Position numbers and translations under genes: made by a program. A stretch of DNA of 25,838 nt, taken from contig JAWXCP010000084.1 of assembly GCA_034408685.1 (NCBI GenBank), forward strand, positions 1 to 25,838. The letters are read 5' to 3'. This document shows, one piece after another, positions 1 through 8,030 of this stretch. The DNA is from JANXVY01 sp034408685 (GTDB lineage: Bacteria; Pseudomonadota; Alphaproteobacteria; Rhizobiales; Hyphomicrobiaceae). Numbering within the stretch: the stretch's first letter is position 1; every line of letters begins with the position of its first letter. Under the pieces are notes generated by a model. The model did not search any database. It saw only the letters and a list, made by a program, of their open reading frames with translations, and had not been told where the DNA came from.

Positions 1-52
1 CAGCATCCTCCCGTGCGGCCTGCCGTGCAAGTGCGCACGCAAGTTCGGTCAT
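1..52 (-). CDS. Possible 5' end of a gene running off the left edge
   Basis: On the minus strand an ATG at 52-50 opens a frame that stays open to the window edge and begins MTELACALARQAARED. It looks like a plausible Ala/Arg-rich protein start, but only 17 codons are visible. I see no convincing ribosome binding site before the ATG and I do not recognise the family. Chance is a real alternative at this length. Confidence 0.22.
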   Translation of the reverse strand, partial: MTELACALARQAAREDA

Positions 53-352
53 GATTACGGTTGGACACCGCTTTTCAGTTGGCTTTCCATTTCGTTCGGA
101 AGGGCCGGTTTGCACATGTCACCCAAAGGCACTGGATCAGTGCGCAATGGTGATGCGAGATCAAATATTTCTACAATGGGGAAACGCGGGAAAAGCCGGG
201 AAGTCGAGCTTCGCAGGGTTTCCTTAAGGAAGGAACCTCTGACCAACATCGGTTTTGGCAGGTTATGCAAACAGCCGAGCTGATTTTTCTGTTTCGCACG
301 CCTGATTGATCAGTTTTCGTCGCGCGAGCGGGGCTTTTGCCCCGCGTCGGCC
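53..352. other. Gene-poor stretch before the IS5 fragment
   Basis: No open frame here has a recognisable product or a supported start. Short overlapping minus-strand frames exist, but their translations (rich in Arg, Ser and Pro, without family motifs) look like chance. The only clear structure is a perfect 7-bp hairpin at 328-345 next to the end of the transposase fragment, listed separately. Confidence 0.5.
328..345. repeat. Perfect 7-bp stem-loop (GCGGGGC-TTTT-GCCCCGC)
   Basis: The left arm is 328-334, the loop TTTT 335-338 and the right arm 339-345. It lies about 10 bp beyond the stop of the IS5-type transposase fragment, so it could be a transcription terminator or part of the old IS end. 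No U-tract follows on either strand, which weakens the terminator reading. Confidence 0.45.
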
Positions 353-613
353 TCATGCTAGGCGCAGTTTTCCCCTTGCCAGATACAGGTTGGCGAGTGC
401 CAGCAGCGTGAAGACCTGCGCGCCGTTCTTGGCGATGCCGCGATAGCGGACTTTACGATAGCCGAATTGGCATTTCATCACGCGAAACACGTGTTCGACC
501 TTGGCCCGCACCGCGCTGTGCTTGCGGTTTTGATCGCGCTGCGTCGCCGTCAACGCGATCAGGACGGGAGAACGCACGGCGGCCCTTTTATGTTGGTCGC
601 CAACGGCGATCAC
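353..613 (-). pseudogene. C-terminal fragment of an IS5-family transposase
   Basis: This open frame encodes 86 residues containing AVRAKVEHVFRVMKCQFGY followed by RKVRYRGIAKN and LLALANLYLARGKLRLA. This is the classic C-terminal block of IS5-family DDE transposases, including the R-x3-E region that carries the last catalytic glutamate (the E of KVEH). Full-length relatives are around 300 residues, so the N-terminal part and the first two catalytic aspartates are missing. The frame begins at a GTG that is unlikely to be a real start. The sequence directly upstream, on the other strand, is the acetyltransferase gene, so the IS was cut by a rearrangement. Family assignment is confident; the fragment should be inactive. 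Confidence 0.8.
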
Positions 614-681
614 AAGACCTGCCGCCGATAGTGATCTATAATAAGGGGCATCGAGACGGATGGGTAATTGCGAGGGCTGAA

Positions 682-1128
682 ATGGGAATTTTCGTCCGGA
701 CTATGATAGCCGAGGATCGTGAACGTTGGTGCAAATTGTTTCGCGGTTACGTCACCTTCTACCAGTGCGAGGTCACGGATGCGCAAATCGCCTTAACATG
801 GAGCAGGCTGCTCGACCAGGCCGAGCCGTATTTTTACGGGGTCATCGCCACCGTCGATGGGGAGATAGCTGGGTTTGCTAACCTGTTGTTCCACCGTTCA
901 ACCTGGTCACCGACGCAGTATTGCTACCTGGAAGACTTGTTCGTTGATCCATCCTTTCGCCGACGTGGGCTGGGTGAAAAACTGATCCGGGCGGCCTACG
1001 CGGAGGCGGATGCACAAGGCGCAACCCGGACATATTGGGTCACGCAAGACGGGAACGCGGCCGCACGTGAGCTTTACGACAAATTCGCGAAAAAAGTCGA
1101 TTTTGTGCAGTATCGGCGCGTGACCTGA
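682..1128 (+). CDS. GNAT-family N-acetyltransferase
   Basis: The product is a GCN5-related acetyltransferase that would transfer an acetyl group from acetyl-CoA to an amine; the substrate cannot be told. The acetyl-CoA binding motif A is clear: LEDLFVDPSFRRRGLGEKLI, matching the V-x-R-R-x-x-G-x-G/A pattern. The C-terminal segment YWVTQDGNAAARELYDKF is motif B-like. I chose ATG 682 (148 residues, beginning MGIFVRTMIAEDRERW) because a CGAGGG purine run precedes it and family members usually begin with this strand. A GTG at 631 in the same frame would add 17 residues. A TATAAT sequence at 637-642 could be a -10 box, although no good -35 is seen. The gene stands alone between two IS remnants, so it is probably a passenger. 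Confidence 0.85.
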   Translation: MGIFVRTMIAEDRERWCKLFRGYVTFYQCEVTDAQIALTWSRLLDQAEPYFYGVIATVDGEIAGFANLLFHRSTWSPTQYCYLEDLFVDPSFRRRGLGEKLIRAAYAEADAQGATRTYWVTQDGNAAARELYDKFAKKVDFVQYRRVT

Positions 1129-1190
1129 TCGACGTTTTAGCGCCGAGATCGGACAACGCCTACCACTGCTGCAGGCAATAGATGTTGAGC

Positions 1191-2135
1191 ACATGCCTAT
1201 CCCTTTACCTTAGGTCGCGGCTGGCTGAATTGCGGCGAAGCAGCGGCAGCGGTGCGTTGACTTGACGATCACTCGCATCGTTCGCGGCGGGGTCGCGACG
1301 AGGCTCTCGATGACGCGGACGGCGATGCGGGCGACGCCCTTGGTCTTGCGGCGGTTATGGCGGAAGACGAACTCGTCGAGACAAGCTTGCAAATGTTTGT
1401 CGCTGACCGCAGTTGCGTGCGTGCCGAGCAGCCAGCGCTTGAGCAGCGAGATCGTCCAGTGGCAACCCTGGACCGCGTCGGCTTCGCGCCGTTCCGCCTT
1501 GGTCTGAACGACTGAATCGTGGGGCCGCTCACCGAGGCTTTTCGGCGTGGGCGAGGCGCATTCTTCCGTTTGCCTCCGCCGCCACCAGCACCAACTCCTT
1601 GTTCGGACCGCCCTTTCCCCCGACGAGTGCTTCGTCGGCTTGGACGAAAGGGCCGAGCGGCTCGCTATCTGAACGCACCATCGCCGCGCGCAATTTATGC
1701 AGCCACGTCCACGCCGTTTCATAGCAGCCGAAGCCCATGATCCGCTGCAGATCCTTGGCCGAAATGCCGGTGCGCCGCGTACTGATCTCGAAGATCGCGC
1801 GAAACCAGACCTTGAACGGCTTGCGTGTCTTCTCCAGCACCGTGCCGGACGTCAGGCTCGTCTAATGGCCGCACTCCGCGCACTCGAATGTGATGCCGCC
1901 GCGGATCGCCCAGACTCGCTCGCTCCGACACTTGGCGCACGCCGGCTTGCCGCCCCAACGGGCCTCGATCCAGTACGCCCGGCAGTCCGCTTCCGTCGCG
2001 AACCGGCGCTCGAACTCCGTCGCCGTCTTGGGGAAATCCCGCCACAGGTCGTCCGGCGTTTGCTGCGACATGGCTCAACTCCTGTTGAGCTTTCAATGAC
2101 TTACAATTGTGCCTGAACTAAGGGGATAGGCATGC
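1191..2135 (-). mobile_element. Degenerate IS1595/ISXO2-type insertion sequence
   Basis: The element is bounded by imperfect inverted repeats. The left end (1192-1203) reads CATGCCTATCCC and is matched by its complement at 2123-2134. The match continues imperfectly inward (CTTTACCTTAGG against CCTTAGTTCAGG). The single transposase gene lies between the ends on the minus strand and is broken. I could not see a convincing target-site duplication outside the repeats. This suggests either a decayed copy or that I have not placed the outermost base exactly. Confidence 0.7.
1210..2071 (-). pseudogene. Broken ISXO2-like (IS1595 family) transposase
   Basis: The start at 2071 gives a zinc-ribbon N-terminus (CAKC near residue 45 and CAEC near residue 65), then an in-frame TAG at 1864-1862 directly after ECGH. 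Translation through it continues in the same frame as TSLTSGTVLEKTRKPFKVWF, then ISAKDLQRIMGFGCYETAW and the DDE start VQADEALVGGKG. Near 1530-1545 the frame is lost. The C-terminal part (SLGERPHDSVVQTKAERRE, CHWTISLLKRWLLGTHA, DEFVFRHNRRK) resumes in another frame with an intervening stretch missing, probably some 30-40 residues judged from the family. A CAG-to-TAG change and an internal deletion together make this a pseudogene. Confidence 0.85.
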
Positions 2136-2319
2136 GGATGAGGTCTTGTATCGCCGTCGGGTATTTGAACGCGGCACGAAGCGAACCTCGGACGGCGTTT
2201 TAGTCGTTCATCGAGCCGAAAATTTGCAACCGAAAATAGGTCGGACTCGACCTTCGGTCGCGAGTGCACCGCAGCCGATCAGGATGTCCCGTCTCTGAAC
2301 CAAACACACATGCATAGCA

Positions 2320-2796
2320 TCAACTCATGATTTTGACGGGTTTCACGCTCAAATATCGCCCGGCCAGGACCAGTGCGAAGAAAGGCACCACGACCCACTG
2401 CAATAAAGGCGATAAACCGGTCCCCAACAACGGCAAAATCGGCATCAGGTCCGAGTAGGCCCAGGTTTTGTGGATGACCGTGTTAAGCCATTCGCTATAG
2501 ATCGTTATCGCAATACCGAATACGAGCGTTGCAACGACCATTGGAACCCAGTTTTGTGGCGGCCACGTCCGATGTTGGAACAAGAGCACCGCGGCGACGA
2601 GCGATACCATAGCGATCATCACATCTCCTGCTGTGCAGTGAATGACTGCAAATGCGATCTCGAAGTTGGTCCCCGTTCGCCAGATCGTATAGAGTGGAAG
2701 TTGCAGCGTTTCCCAAATCAAGTGCAGACCGGCCGAACCGGCGAGGTAAACGGCAAGGGCCTTGCGCCAACTGATCTCGCGGTGCGGTGCGGTCAT
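2320..2796 (-). CDS. Conserved four-helix membrane protein of the copper operon
   Basis: The product has 158 residues and about four hydrophobic segments (roughly residues 12-30, 45-70, 82-102 and 122-146). Polar, possibly functional residues lie close to them: HLIWETLQLPLYTIW, FAVIHCTAGDVMIA, YSEWLNT and HKTWAYSDLMPILP. The His, Cys and Met residues near the membrane could bind metal, but I do not recognise a named family. It is the last gene of the copper operon: its ATG overlaps the stop of copA as ATGA at 2796-2793, so the two are probably translationally coupled. That coupling suggests a role linked to metal handling at the inner membrane. Function is otherwise unknown. Confidence 0.8.
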   Translation of the reverse strand: MTAPHREISWRKALAVYLAGSAGLHLIWETLQLPLYTIWRTGTNFEIAFAVIHCTAGDVMIAMVSLVAAVLLFQHRTWPPQNWVPMVVATLVFGIAITIYSEWLNTVIHKTWAYSDLMPILPLLGTGLSPLLQWVVVPFFALVLAGRYLSVKPVKIMS

Positions 2797-5138
2797 ATCG
2801 CAGCGGTTCTGAGCCGCAGTGCATTTGCAATCACGCTCACGGATGACAGTGCCATGGCGGCGGCGGCAATCATCGGCGACAGCGTGATGCCGAGCCAGGG
2901 GTACAGGATGCCCGCCGCAATGGGCACGCCTGCCGCATTGTAGATGAAGGCAAAAAACAGGTTCTGGCGGATGTTGCTCATGGTGGCCGCCGACAGCGCG
3001 CGCGCCCGGACGATCCCGTTGAGGTCGCCCGATAGCAGCGTGACGCCAGCGCTTTGCATCGCGACGTCTGTCCCGGTGCCCATGGCAATGCCAACGTCGG
3101 CGGCAGCTAATGCCGGCGCGTCGTTGACGCCGTCACCAGCCATGGCGACGACGCGACCCTCAGCGCGCAGCTTTTCCACAACCTTGCTCTTGTCGGCGGG
3201 TAGAACGTCGGCTTCGACATCGGTGATGCCGAGCTTGGCCGCCACGGCTTTTGCTGTCGTGGCGTTGTCGCCGGTCAGCATCACGACGCGGATGCCGGCT
3301 GCTTTCAACGCAGTCACCGCTGCCTGAGATGTCGCTTTGATGGGATCGGCAATCGCAATGATGCCAGCGGCCTTGCCGTCGATGGCAACGAAGATCGCCG
3401 TCGCGCCGTCCGTGCGGAAGGCCTCGGCGTCGGCATCGAGCGCGGTTGTGTTGATCTTAGCATCGGCCATAATTGCGCGGTTGCCGATGATGAGGTGTCG
3501 CCCGTTGACGGTGCCGGTGACGCCCTTGCCGACAGGTGATTCGAAATCTTCGACGGTGGCGAAGCTCAGCTTCTGTTCGGTGGCGTTGCGCACGATGGCG
3601 GCGGCGAGCGGATGTTCACTGCTGCGTTCAAGGCTCGCGGTCAGTCGCAGCAATTCGATTTCGTCGATGCCAACTGCGCGGATCCCAACGACGCTCGGCT
3701 TGCCCTGTGTCAGCGTCCCGGTCTTGTCGATGACAATAGTGTCGACCTTCTCCAAACGCTCCAGGCTTTCAGCGCTTTTAACCAGCACGCCCGATTGCGC
3801 GCCGCGACCTACGCCAACCATGATCGACATGGGCGTCGCCAGACCAAGCGCGCAAGGGCACGCTATAATGAGAACAGAAACGGCGGCAATCAGCGCGTAG
3901 GCAAAACGAGGTTCCGGCCCCCATAGACCCCAAGCCGCGAATGCGAGTAGGGCTGAGACGATCACGGCCGGCACGAACCAGCCCGACACTTGGTCCGCCA
4001 ACCGCTGGATGGGCGCGCGCGAGCGCTGCGCCTGACTGACCATCTGCACGATCTGGGCAAGCATCGAATCGCTGCCGACCTTGTCGGCCCGCATGACGAA
4101 CCCGCCCGACTGATTCATCGTTGCGCCGATGACTTTCTCCCCGACGGCTTTGCTCACAGGCATGGACTCGCCGGTCACCATGGACTCGTCGATCGCGCTG
4201 CGGCCTTCTAAGATTGCCCCGTCCACGGGGATGCGTTCGCCGGGTCGGACGCGCAGCTTATCGCCAACAACAACAGAAGCGAGGCTGACGTCTTCATCGG
4301 TTCCATCACTTTTGATCCGCCGTGCGGTCTTTGGTGACAGATCGAGCAGCGCGCGGATCGCGCCGCTGGTTTCCTCACGCGCCTTCAACTCGAGCACCTG
4401 CCCCAACAAAACCAGGACCGTAATCACGGCAGCTGCTTCAAAGTAGACCGGGACAGCCCCGTCACTCGCCCGCATGGCTGCAGGGAATAAACCCGGCGCA
4501 AGCGTTCCAACGATGGAATAAATCCATGCGACGCCCGTGCCCATGGCGATCAGCGTGAACATATTCAGATTGCGGGAAACAACCGAAGCCCATCCCCGCT
4601 CGAAGAATGGCGATCCGGCCCAGAGTACAACAGGCGTTGCGAGCACAAGTTGCAACCAGTTGCCGTTCTGCTGACCGAGCCACTGGTGCAGCCCCGTGAC
4701 ATGCCCACCCATCTCGAGCAGGAACACCGGCACGGTGAAAGTGAGCCCGATCCAGAAGCGCCGCGTCATGTCGGCCAGTTCTGAATTTGGGGCGGCATCT
4801 GCCGTGACCAGTTCCGGTTCCAGCGCCATGCCGCAAATAGGGCAAGAACCCGGCCCGACCTGGCGAATTTGAGCGTGCATCGGGCAGGTGTAGATCGCGC
4901 CATCTGAAACCGGCACGGCATCGTGTTGGGTTGCCGCCTTGGGCCTCAGATATTTAAGCGGATCAGCCACAAACTTGGTGTGGCAGCCCTGCGAGCAGAA
5001 GTAGTAGGGATGCCCAGCATGATCCGCGCGATGCTTTGCGGTATGGGGATCGACCGTCATGCCACAGACGGGGTCGATGACGAGACCCGGTGCCATTTTC
5101 GTATTTTCAGGCGTAGCGCGCATGGGGACGATGGTCAT
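2793..5138 (-). CDS. copA: Copper-exporting P1B-type ATPase with YHS and heavy-metal-binding N-terminal domains
   Basis: This 781-residue inner-membrane pump would expel Cu(I) or Ag(I) from the cytoplasm at the cost of ATP. A YHS domain (about residues 19-65: DPVCGM then FCSQGC) is followed by a heavy-metal-binding domain (83-105: YTCPMH, CPICGMAL). The core shows TGES at 322-325, the metal-translocating CPC at 427-429, the phosphorylation motif DKTGT at 471-475, the SEHP motif and GDGVNDAPAL. FIYNAAG and MALSSVS in the last helices mark the copper (P1B-1) subtype. Classical CxxC ferredoxin-like HMA domains are absent. The ATG overlaps the ppk2 stop as ATGA, and its own stop overlaps the next gene in the same way. 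The family is certain; Cu versus Ag preference is inferred. Confidence 0.95.
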   Translation of the reverse strand: MTIVPMRATPENTKMAPGLVIDPVCGMTVDPHTAKHRADHAGHPYYFCSQGCHTKFVADPLKYLRPKAATQHDAVPVSDGAIYTCPMHAQIRQVGPGSCPICGMALEPELVTADAAPNSELADMTRRFWIGLTFTVPVFLLEMGGHVTGLHQWLGQQNGNWLQLVLATPVVLWAGSPFFERGWASVVSRNLNMFTLIAMGTGVAWIYSIVGTLAPGLFPAAMRASDGAVPVYFEAAAVITVLVLLGQVLELKAREETSGAIRALLDLSPKTARRIKSDGTDEDVSLASVVVGDKLRVRPGERIPVDGAILEGRSAIDESMVTGESMPVSKAVGEKVIGATMNQSGGFVMRADKVGSDSMLAQIVQMVSQAQRSRAPIQRLADQVSGWFVPAVIVSALLAFAAWGLWGPEPRFAYALIAAVSVLIIACPCALGLATPMSIMVGVGRGAQSGVLVKSAESLERLEKVDTIVIDKTGTLTQGKPSVVGIRAVGIDEIELLRLTASLERSSEHPLAAAIVRNATEQKLSFATVEDFESPVGKGVTGTVNGRHLIIGNRAIMADAKINTTALDADAEAFRTDGATAIFVAIDGKAAGIIAIADPIKATSQAAVTALKAAGIRVVMLTGDNATTAKAVAAKLGITDVEADVLPADKSKVVEKLRAEGRVVAMAGDGVNDAPALAAADVGIAMGTGTDVAMQSAGVTLLSGDLNGIVRARALSAATMSNIRQNLFFAFIYNAAGVPIAAGILYPWLGITLSPMIAAAAMALSSVSVIANALRLRTAAI

Positions 5139-5923
5139 TTTGCCAACTGTCCGTTCGTCAGAACGGCCTCTTGAAACGTGAAAACGATGTCGGGATCGGG
5201 CAGATCGCCCTTGCTATCTTTGCCCGGGAAGTCGAGGCGCGTAAGCAAGTCTTTGATGACGTTGATCCGCGCTGAGGGCTTGTGGTCTGCCCGCACAATG
5301 CTCCACGGAGACGCCGCTGAATGTGTCCGCGTCAGCATCGTATCACGGGCGGCACTATAATCGTCCCAATGCTTGATAGCGACCGCATCGATCGGGCTCG
5401 ATTTCCATTGGCTCAAAGGATCATCACGGCGGTCTTTCAGACGCTTCTTCTGCTGAGCCTTGGATATGTCGAGATAATACTTGACGAGAGTAACGCCACA
5501 ATGGAGCAACAGCTCCTCAAATAAGGGGTTGGCTTTAAAGAACATGTCGTATTCAGCTTGTGTACAAAAACCCATCACATGCTCGACGCCCGCGCGATTA
5601 TACCAACTTCGATTAAACAGTACGATTTCGCCATTAACGGGAAAGTGCGCAACAAACCGCTCAAAATACCATGCGCTTTTTTCTCTGTCAGATGGCGCAC
5701 CCAGGGCGACAACACGGACGTCGCGGGGCGACAAATGCTGGGTGATGCGCTTGATCACCCCGTCTTTGCCAGCCGCATCTCTACCCTCAAAGACGACTAT
5801 AATTTTCTGACCCGACGCGATGACATGACGTTGCAATTTCACCAGCTCGATCTGTACGGCTCGAAGTTCCGCCTTCTCAGACGCTTTGGTTTGATCGTCG
5901 TCCTTGGACTTGTTTGAGGCCAC
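5135..5923 (-). CDS. ppk2: Polyphosphate kinase 2 (PPK2 family)
   Basis: The 262-residue protein belongs to the PPK2 family, which transfers phosphate between polyphosphate and nucleotides, usually making ATP or GTP from ADP or GDP plus polyphosphate. Seen motifs are the Walker A loop FEGRDAAGKDGVIKR (residues 45-59), the Walker B region LFNRSWYNRAGVEHVMGFC (102-120) and the lid KKRLKDRRDDPLSQWKSS (about 159-176). Length and single-domain layout fit the class that phosphorylates nucleoside diphosphates. The GTG start at 5923 is supported by GGAGG six bases upstream. It starts 14 bases after the multicopper oxidase stop and ends in an ATGA overlap with copA. The coupling to an ATP-consuming copper pump is unusual and suggests local ATP supply or polyphosphate-based metal chelation (inference). 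Confidence 0.92.
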   Translation of the reverse strand: MASNKSKDDDQTKASEKAELRAVQIELVKLQRHVIASGQKIIVVFEGRDAAGKDGVIKRITQHLSPRDVRVVALGAPSDREKSAWYFERFVAHFPVNGEIVLFNRSWYNRAGVEHVMGFCTQAEYDMFFKANPLFEELLLHCGVTLVKYYLDISKAQQKKRLKDRRDDPLSQWKSSPIDAVAIKHWDDYSAARDTMLTRTHSAASPWSIVRADHKPSARINVIKDLLTRLDFPGKDSKGDLPDPDIVFTFQEAVLTNGQLAK

Positions 5924-5937
5924 GGCTCGCCTCCAAG

Positions 5938-7326
5938 TTAACTGACCCTGACCTCGGTCATCATGCCTGAGGCCATATGGTAGAGGTGGTGGCAGTGAAG
6001 ATACCAGGAACCAACCTTGGCCGCGTCGAAAGCAATCGTGACCGTCATCTGGGGCGGAACAATCACCGTATCGCGCATTGCTCCGACAAGTCTCTCACCG
6101 CCAATGGCGACGACCTGAAAATGGTGTCCGTGCAGGTGCATGGGGTGCATCATCGTGGTCGGGTTGGCAAATGTCATCTCGACTCGGTCGCCGATGCGCA
6201 CGTCGAATGGTTGATGCTCACCGTGGATCTCGCCGTTGATCATCCAGCGGTAGCCCGGACCTTCGCCCAACTTTACGCCAAATGTTTTGTCCGGTGGCTT
6301 TGACACAATTGGCGTCAGCGCTTGCAAGCGGCTTTCAAAGGCGAGACTAGCGAGGCCTTGAATGGTCTCCGCCGTTGTTGGCAGCTTCGCAACCAGAGCG
6401 CCCGCTGTTGCAAGGACAATTCCTGTCAGAAATCGTTCGGCTTCAACCTGAGCAACAATAGGGTAAACGCCACCCGCTTTGGGAATCGCAACCAAGAGAT
6501 CGATCCGCTGGCCCGGGGCCAACGGATACGCCGCCTGTGTCACCTGTTGACACGACGAGCCATCCACCGAAAGACATTGCGACGCTAGCCCTGGCGTCGA
6601 GATAAAAAACGTCGTCGCAGTCGCCCCATTAATGATGCGCAGCCGGACGCGGCCGTTTTTCTCAACTCGGATGACGTCAGGGTCATCGAGTGTTCTGTCG
6701 TTCGCAAGGAAAGCGTCGTATGCGACATCATTTGCGTGCGTCCCAGCCATTGGCTTTTTGGATGCATTTCCATGCCCGCCATGCGCTTCGCTCTTCGTGA
6801 GCTCGGCTAGTATTTCCTGCGGAGTTCGGAATGTGAAATCGTGCAGCATCATGACGACTTCCTGGACATCGCCAGCGTCGCGTTCCAAGGCGATCATGGG
6901 TGCTGCGAGCAATTGCTGTTCGCTCAAGGCATGCGCATGCATCCAATGGGTGCCACGCGTCAGTTCGAAATCGTGGTTATCTGACGCCCCGATCGCGAGC
7001 GCGCCGCCGCCTGGCCGCGACCGATCCTGATCGGCTGGCGCGTGAACCTGCCCGTGCCAATGCATCGGCAATGGTTCAGTGGAATTGTTCTGTAGGCTGA
7101 GCGAGAACTGATCGCCCTCATTCGCAATCAATCCAGGCTTACCGTTCGGTCCCAAAACGCTGAAAACCGTTGCCGCCTTTTTGTTGACCTCGATCGTGCG
7201 TGTACCAACGGTCAGAACTGGTTGGGCTGCCCAAGCGCGATGGCACGGGGGTGTAACAAGCAGCACCGCGCCCAAGCCAGCCGATGTTCTGATAAAGCTC
7301 CGCCGATCTAACGATGGCACTTTCAT
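5938..7326 (-). CDS. Tat-exported multicopper oxidase (CopA/CueO type)
   Basis: This 462-residue periplasmic oxidase would oxidise Cu(I) to the less toxic Cu(II) using oxygen. A twin-arginine signal is visible (DRRSFIRTS at residues 7-15, hydrophobic core, cleavage near AWA at 33). All four copper-ligand clusters are present: HWH at 89-91, HWMHAH at 127-132, HPMHLHGHH, and HCH-x3-H-x4-M at 444-455. The last carries the type 1 ligands, including the axial Met455. A His/Met-bearing insert (SEAHGGHGNASKKPMAG) could bind extra copper. The ATG overlaps the stop of the upstream membrane peptide as ATGA, and ppk2 follows 14 bases later, so it is mid-operon. Cuproxidase function is inferred from the family and the neighbours. 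Confidence 0.93.
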   Translation of the reverse strand: MKVPSLDRRSFIRTSAGLGAVLLVTPPCHRAWAAQPVLTVGTRTIEVNKKAATVFSVLGPNGKPGLIANEGDQFSLSLQNNSTEPLPMHWHGQVHAPADQDRSRPGGGALAIGASDNHDFELTRGTHWMHAHALSEQQLLAAPMIALERDAGDVQEVVMMLHDFTFRTPQEILAELTKSEAHGGHGNASKKPMAGTHANDVAYDAFLANDRTLDDPDVIRVEKNGRVRLRIINGATATTFFISTPGLASQCLSVDGSSCQQVTQAAYPLAPGQRIDLLVAIPKAGGVYPIVAQVEAERFLTGIVLATAGALVAKLPTTAETIQGLASLAFESRLQALTPIVSKPPDKTFGVKLGEGPGYRWMINGEIHGEHQPFDVRIGDRVEMTFANPTTMMHPMHLHGHHFQVVAIGGERLVGAMRDTVIVPPQMTVTIAFDAAKVGSWYLHCHHLYHMASGMMTEVRVS

Positions 7327-7451
7327 GATCGGCCACTAAAGAAAAGATATTTGGCCAACGCGGCAATCGCTAACGCCACCAGCAGCATCATCAGCAGTCC
7401 GCCGGACCCCATACCCCACATCATCGGGCCGTCTACTGCTGGTCCGTTCAT
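7323..7451 (-). CDS. 42-residue single-span membrane peptide
   Basis: A short gene encodes MNGPAVDGPMMWGMGSGGLLMMLLVALAIAALAKYLFFSGRS. The ATG at 7451 is preceded by AGGAG with seven bases of spacing. The stop overlaps the multicopper oxidase start as ATGA, so it is very likely translated even though it is tiny. The N-terminus is Met/Gly-rich (five Met in the first 22 residues, and MMWGMG) and leads into one transmembrane helix. The Met cluster facing the periplasm could bind Cu(I). I do not know a named family. An in-frame extension upstream to 7583 exists but overlaps the DUF305 gene and lacks a good start signal. Confidence 0.72.
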   Translation of the reverse strand: MNGPAVDGPMMWGMGSGGLLMMLLVALAIAALAKYLFFSGRS

Positions 7452-7558
7452 GGTCGTTCTCCTATTGTCGCAGTGAACATCGGCTGTCGGCAACCGCAAA
7501 CAAGCAGAACTCAATTGCAGGAAAGCGTGCATGCGCGGTTGGCCGCAACGCCAACTGA

Positions 7559-7957
7559 TCAGCTGGGCTTTTTCTTCAGCCATGCATCGATAACGGTGAT
7601 CTCTTTCTCCTGAGCCGTAATTATCTCTCGGGCAAGTTTTATGATGTCAGCATCTTTGGTGCCTGCAATAACAAGCTTCGACATTTCAACGGCGGCTTGG
7701 TGGTGATGGCGCATATGGGTCATATAATCTACATCCCCGTTGCCAGTAAATGCAGGCATTGATTTCATCTGTTTCATCATCATCGCTTTATAAGCGGCCG
7801 TCGACGGCGTGTCTTTGGCGTCAGGCATCATCTTCATGTCCATGCCCATATTCATGGCTGGGCCCATATCTTTGCCGGGAAGGGGTGCTGGCTGCTGAGC
7901 CATTGCGGCGCTAATCAGCAGAAAACTTACCGTAGTTGTTGCAATGAAGCGGTTCAT
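7559..7957 (-). CDS. Exported DUF305 (CopM-like) metal-binding protein
   Basis: The product has 132 residues with a Sec signal peptide (cleavage near AMA-QQ, residue 20), so it should be periplasmic. It is followed by a Met-rich linker (MGPAMNMGMDMKMMPD) and the DUF305 four-helix core: DYMTHMRHHHQAAVEMSKL and IITAQEKEITVIDAWLKK. The HHH and Met residues are the likely copper ligands. DUF305 proteins such as cyanobacterial CopM bind Cu(I) outside the cytoplasm. A GAGAGGT ribosome site lies six bases before the ATG. It is the third gene of the copper operon, and a second DUF305 copy lies about 0.4 kb upstream. Confidence 0.88.
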   Translation of the reverse strand: MNRFIATTTVSFLLISAAMAQQPAPLPGKDMGPAMNMGMDMKMMPDAKDTPSTAAYKAMMMKQMKSMPAFTGNGDVDYMTHMRHHHQAAVEMSKLVIAGTKDADIIKLAREIITAQEKEITVIDAWLKKKPS

Positions 7958-7993
7958 CGTTTGACCTCTCTGTTGCGTGCCTGGAAAGCGGGA

Positions 7994-8017
7994 TCGGCGA
8001 GGTGTGCGCCTCGCCGA
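7994..8017. repeat. 9-bp perfect hairpin between two operon genes
   Basis: TCGGCGAGG (7994-8002) pairs with CCTCGCCGA (8009-8017) around a TGTGCG loop, in the gap between the small His/Cys-rich gene and the downstream DUF305 gene. No U-tract follows on the minus strand, so it may be an attenuator, an mRNA-stabilising hairpin or a weak terminator rather than a strong stop. Confidence 0.4.
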
Positions 8018-8030
8018 ACATGATGACCGT

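Noticed and set aside
55..356. Two overlapping short minus-strand frames at the left end (71 and 61 residues)
   Set aside because: No ribosome sites, no recognisable domains, and mutually overlapping in different frames; most likely chance.
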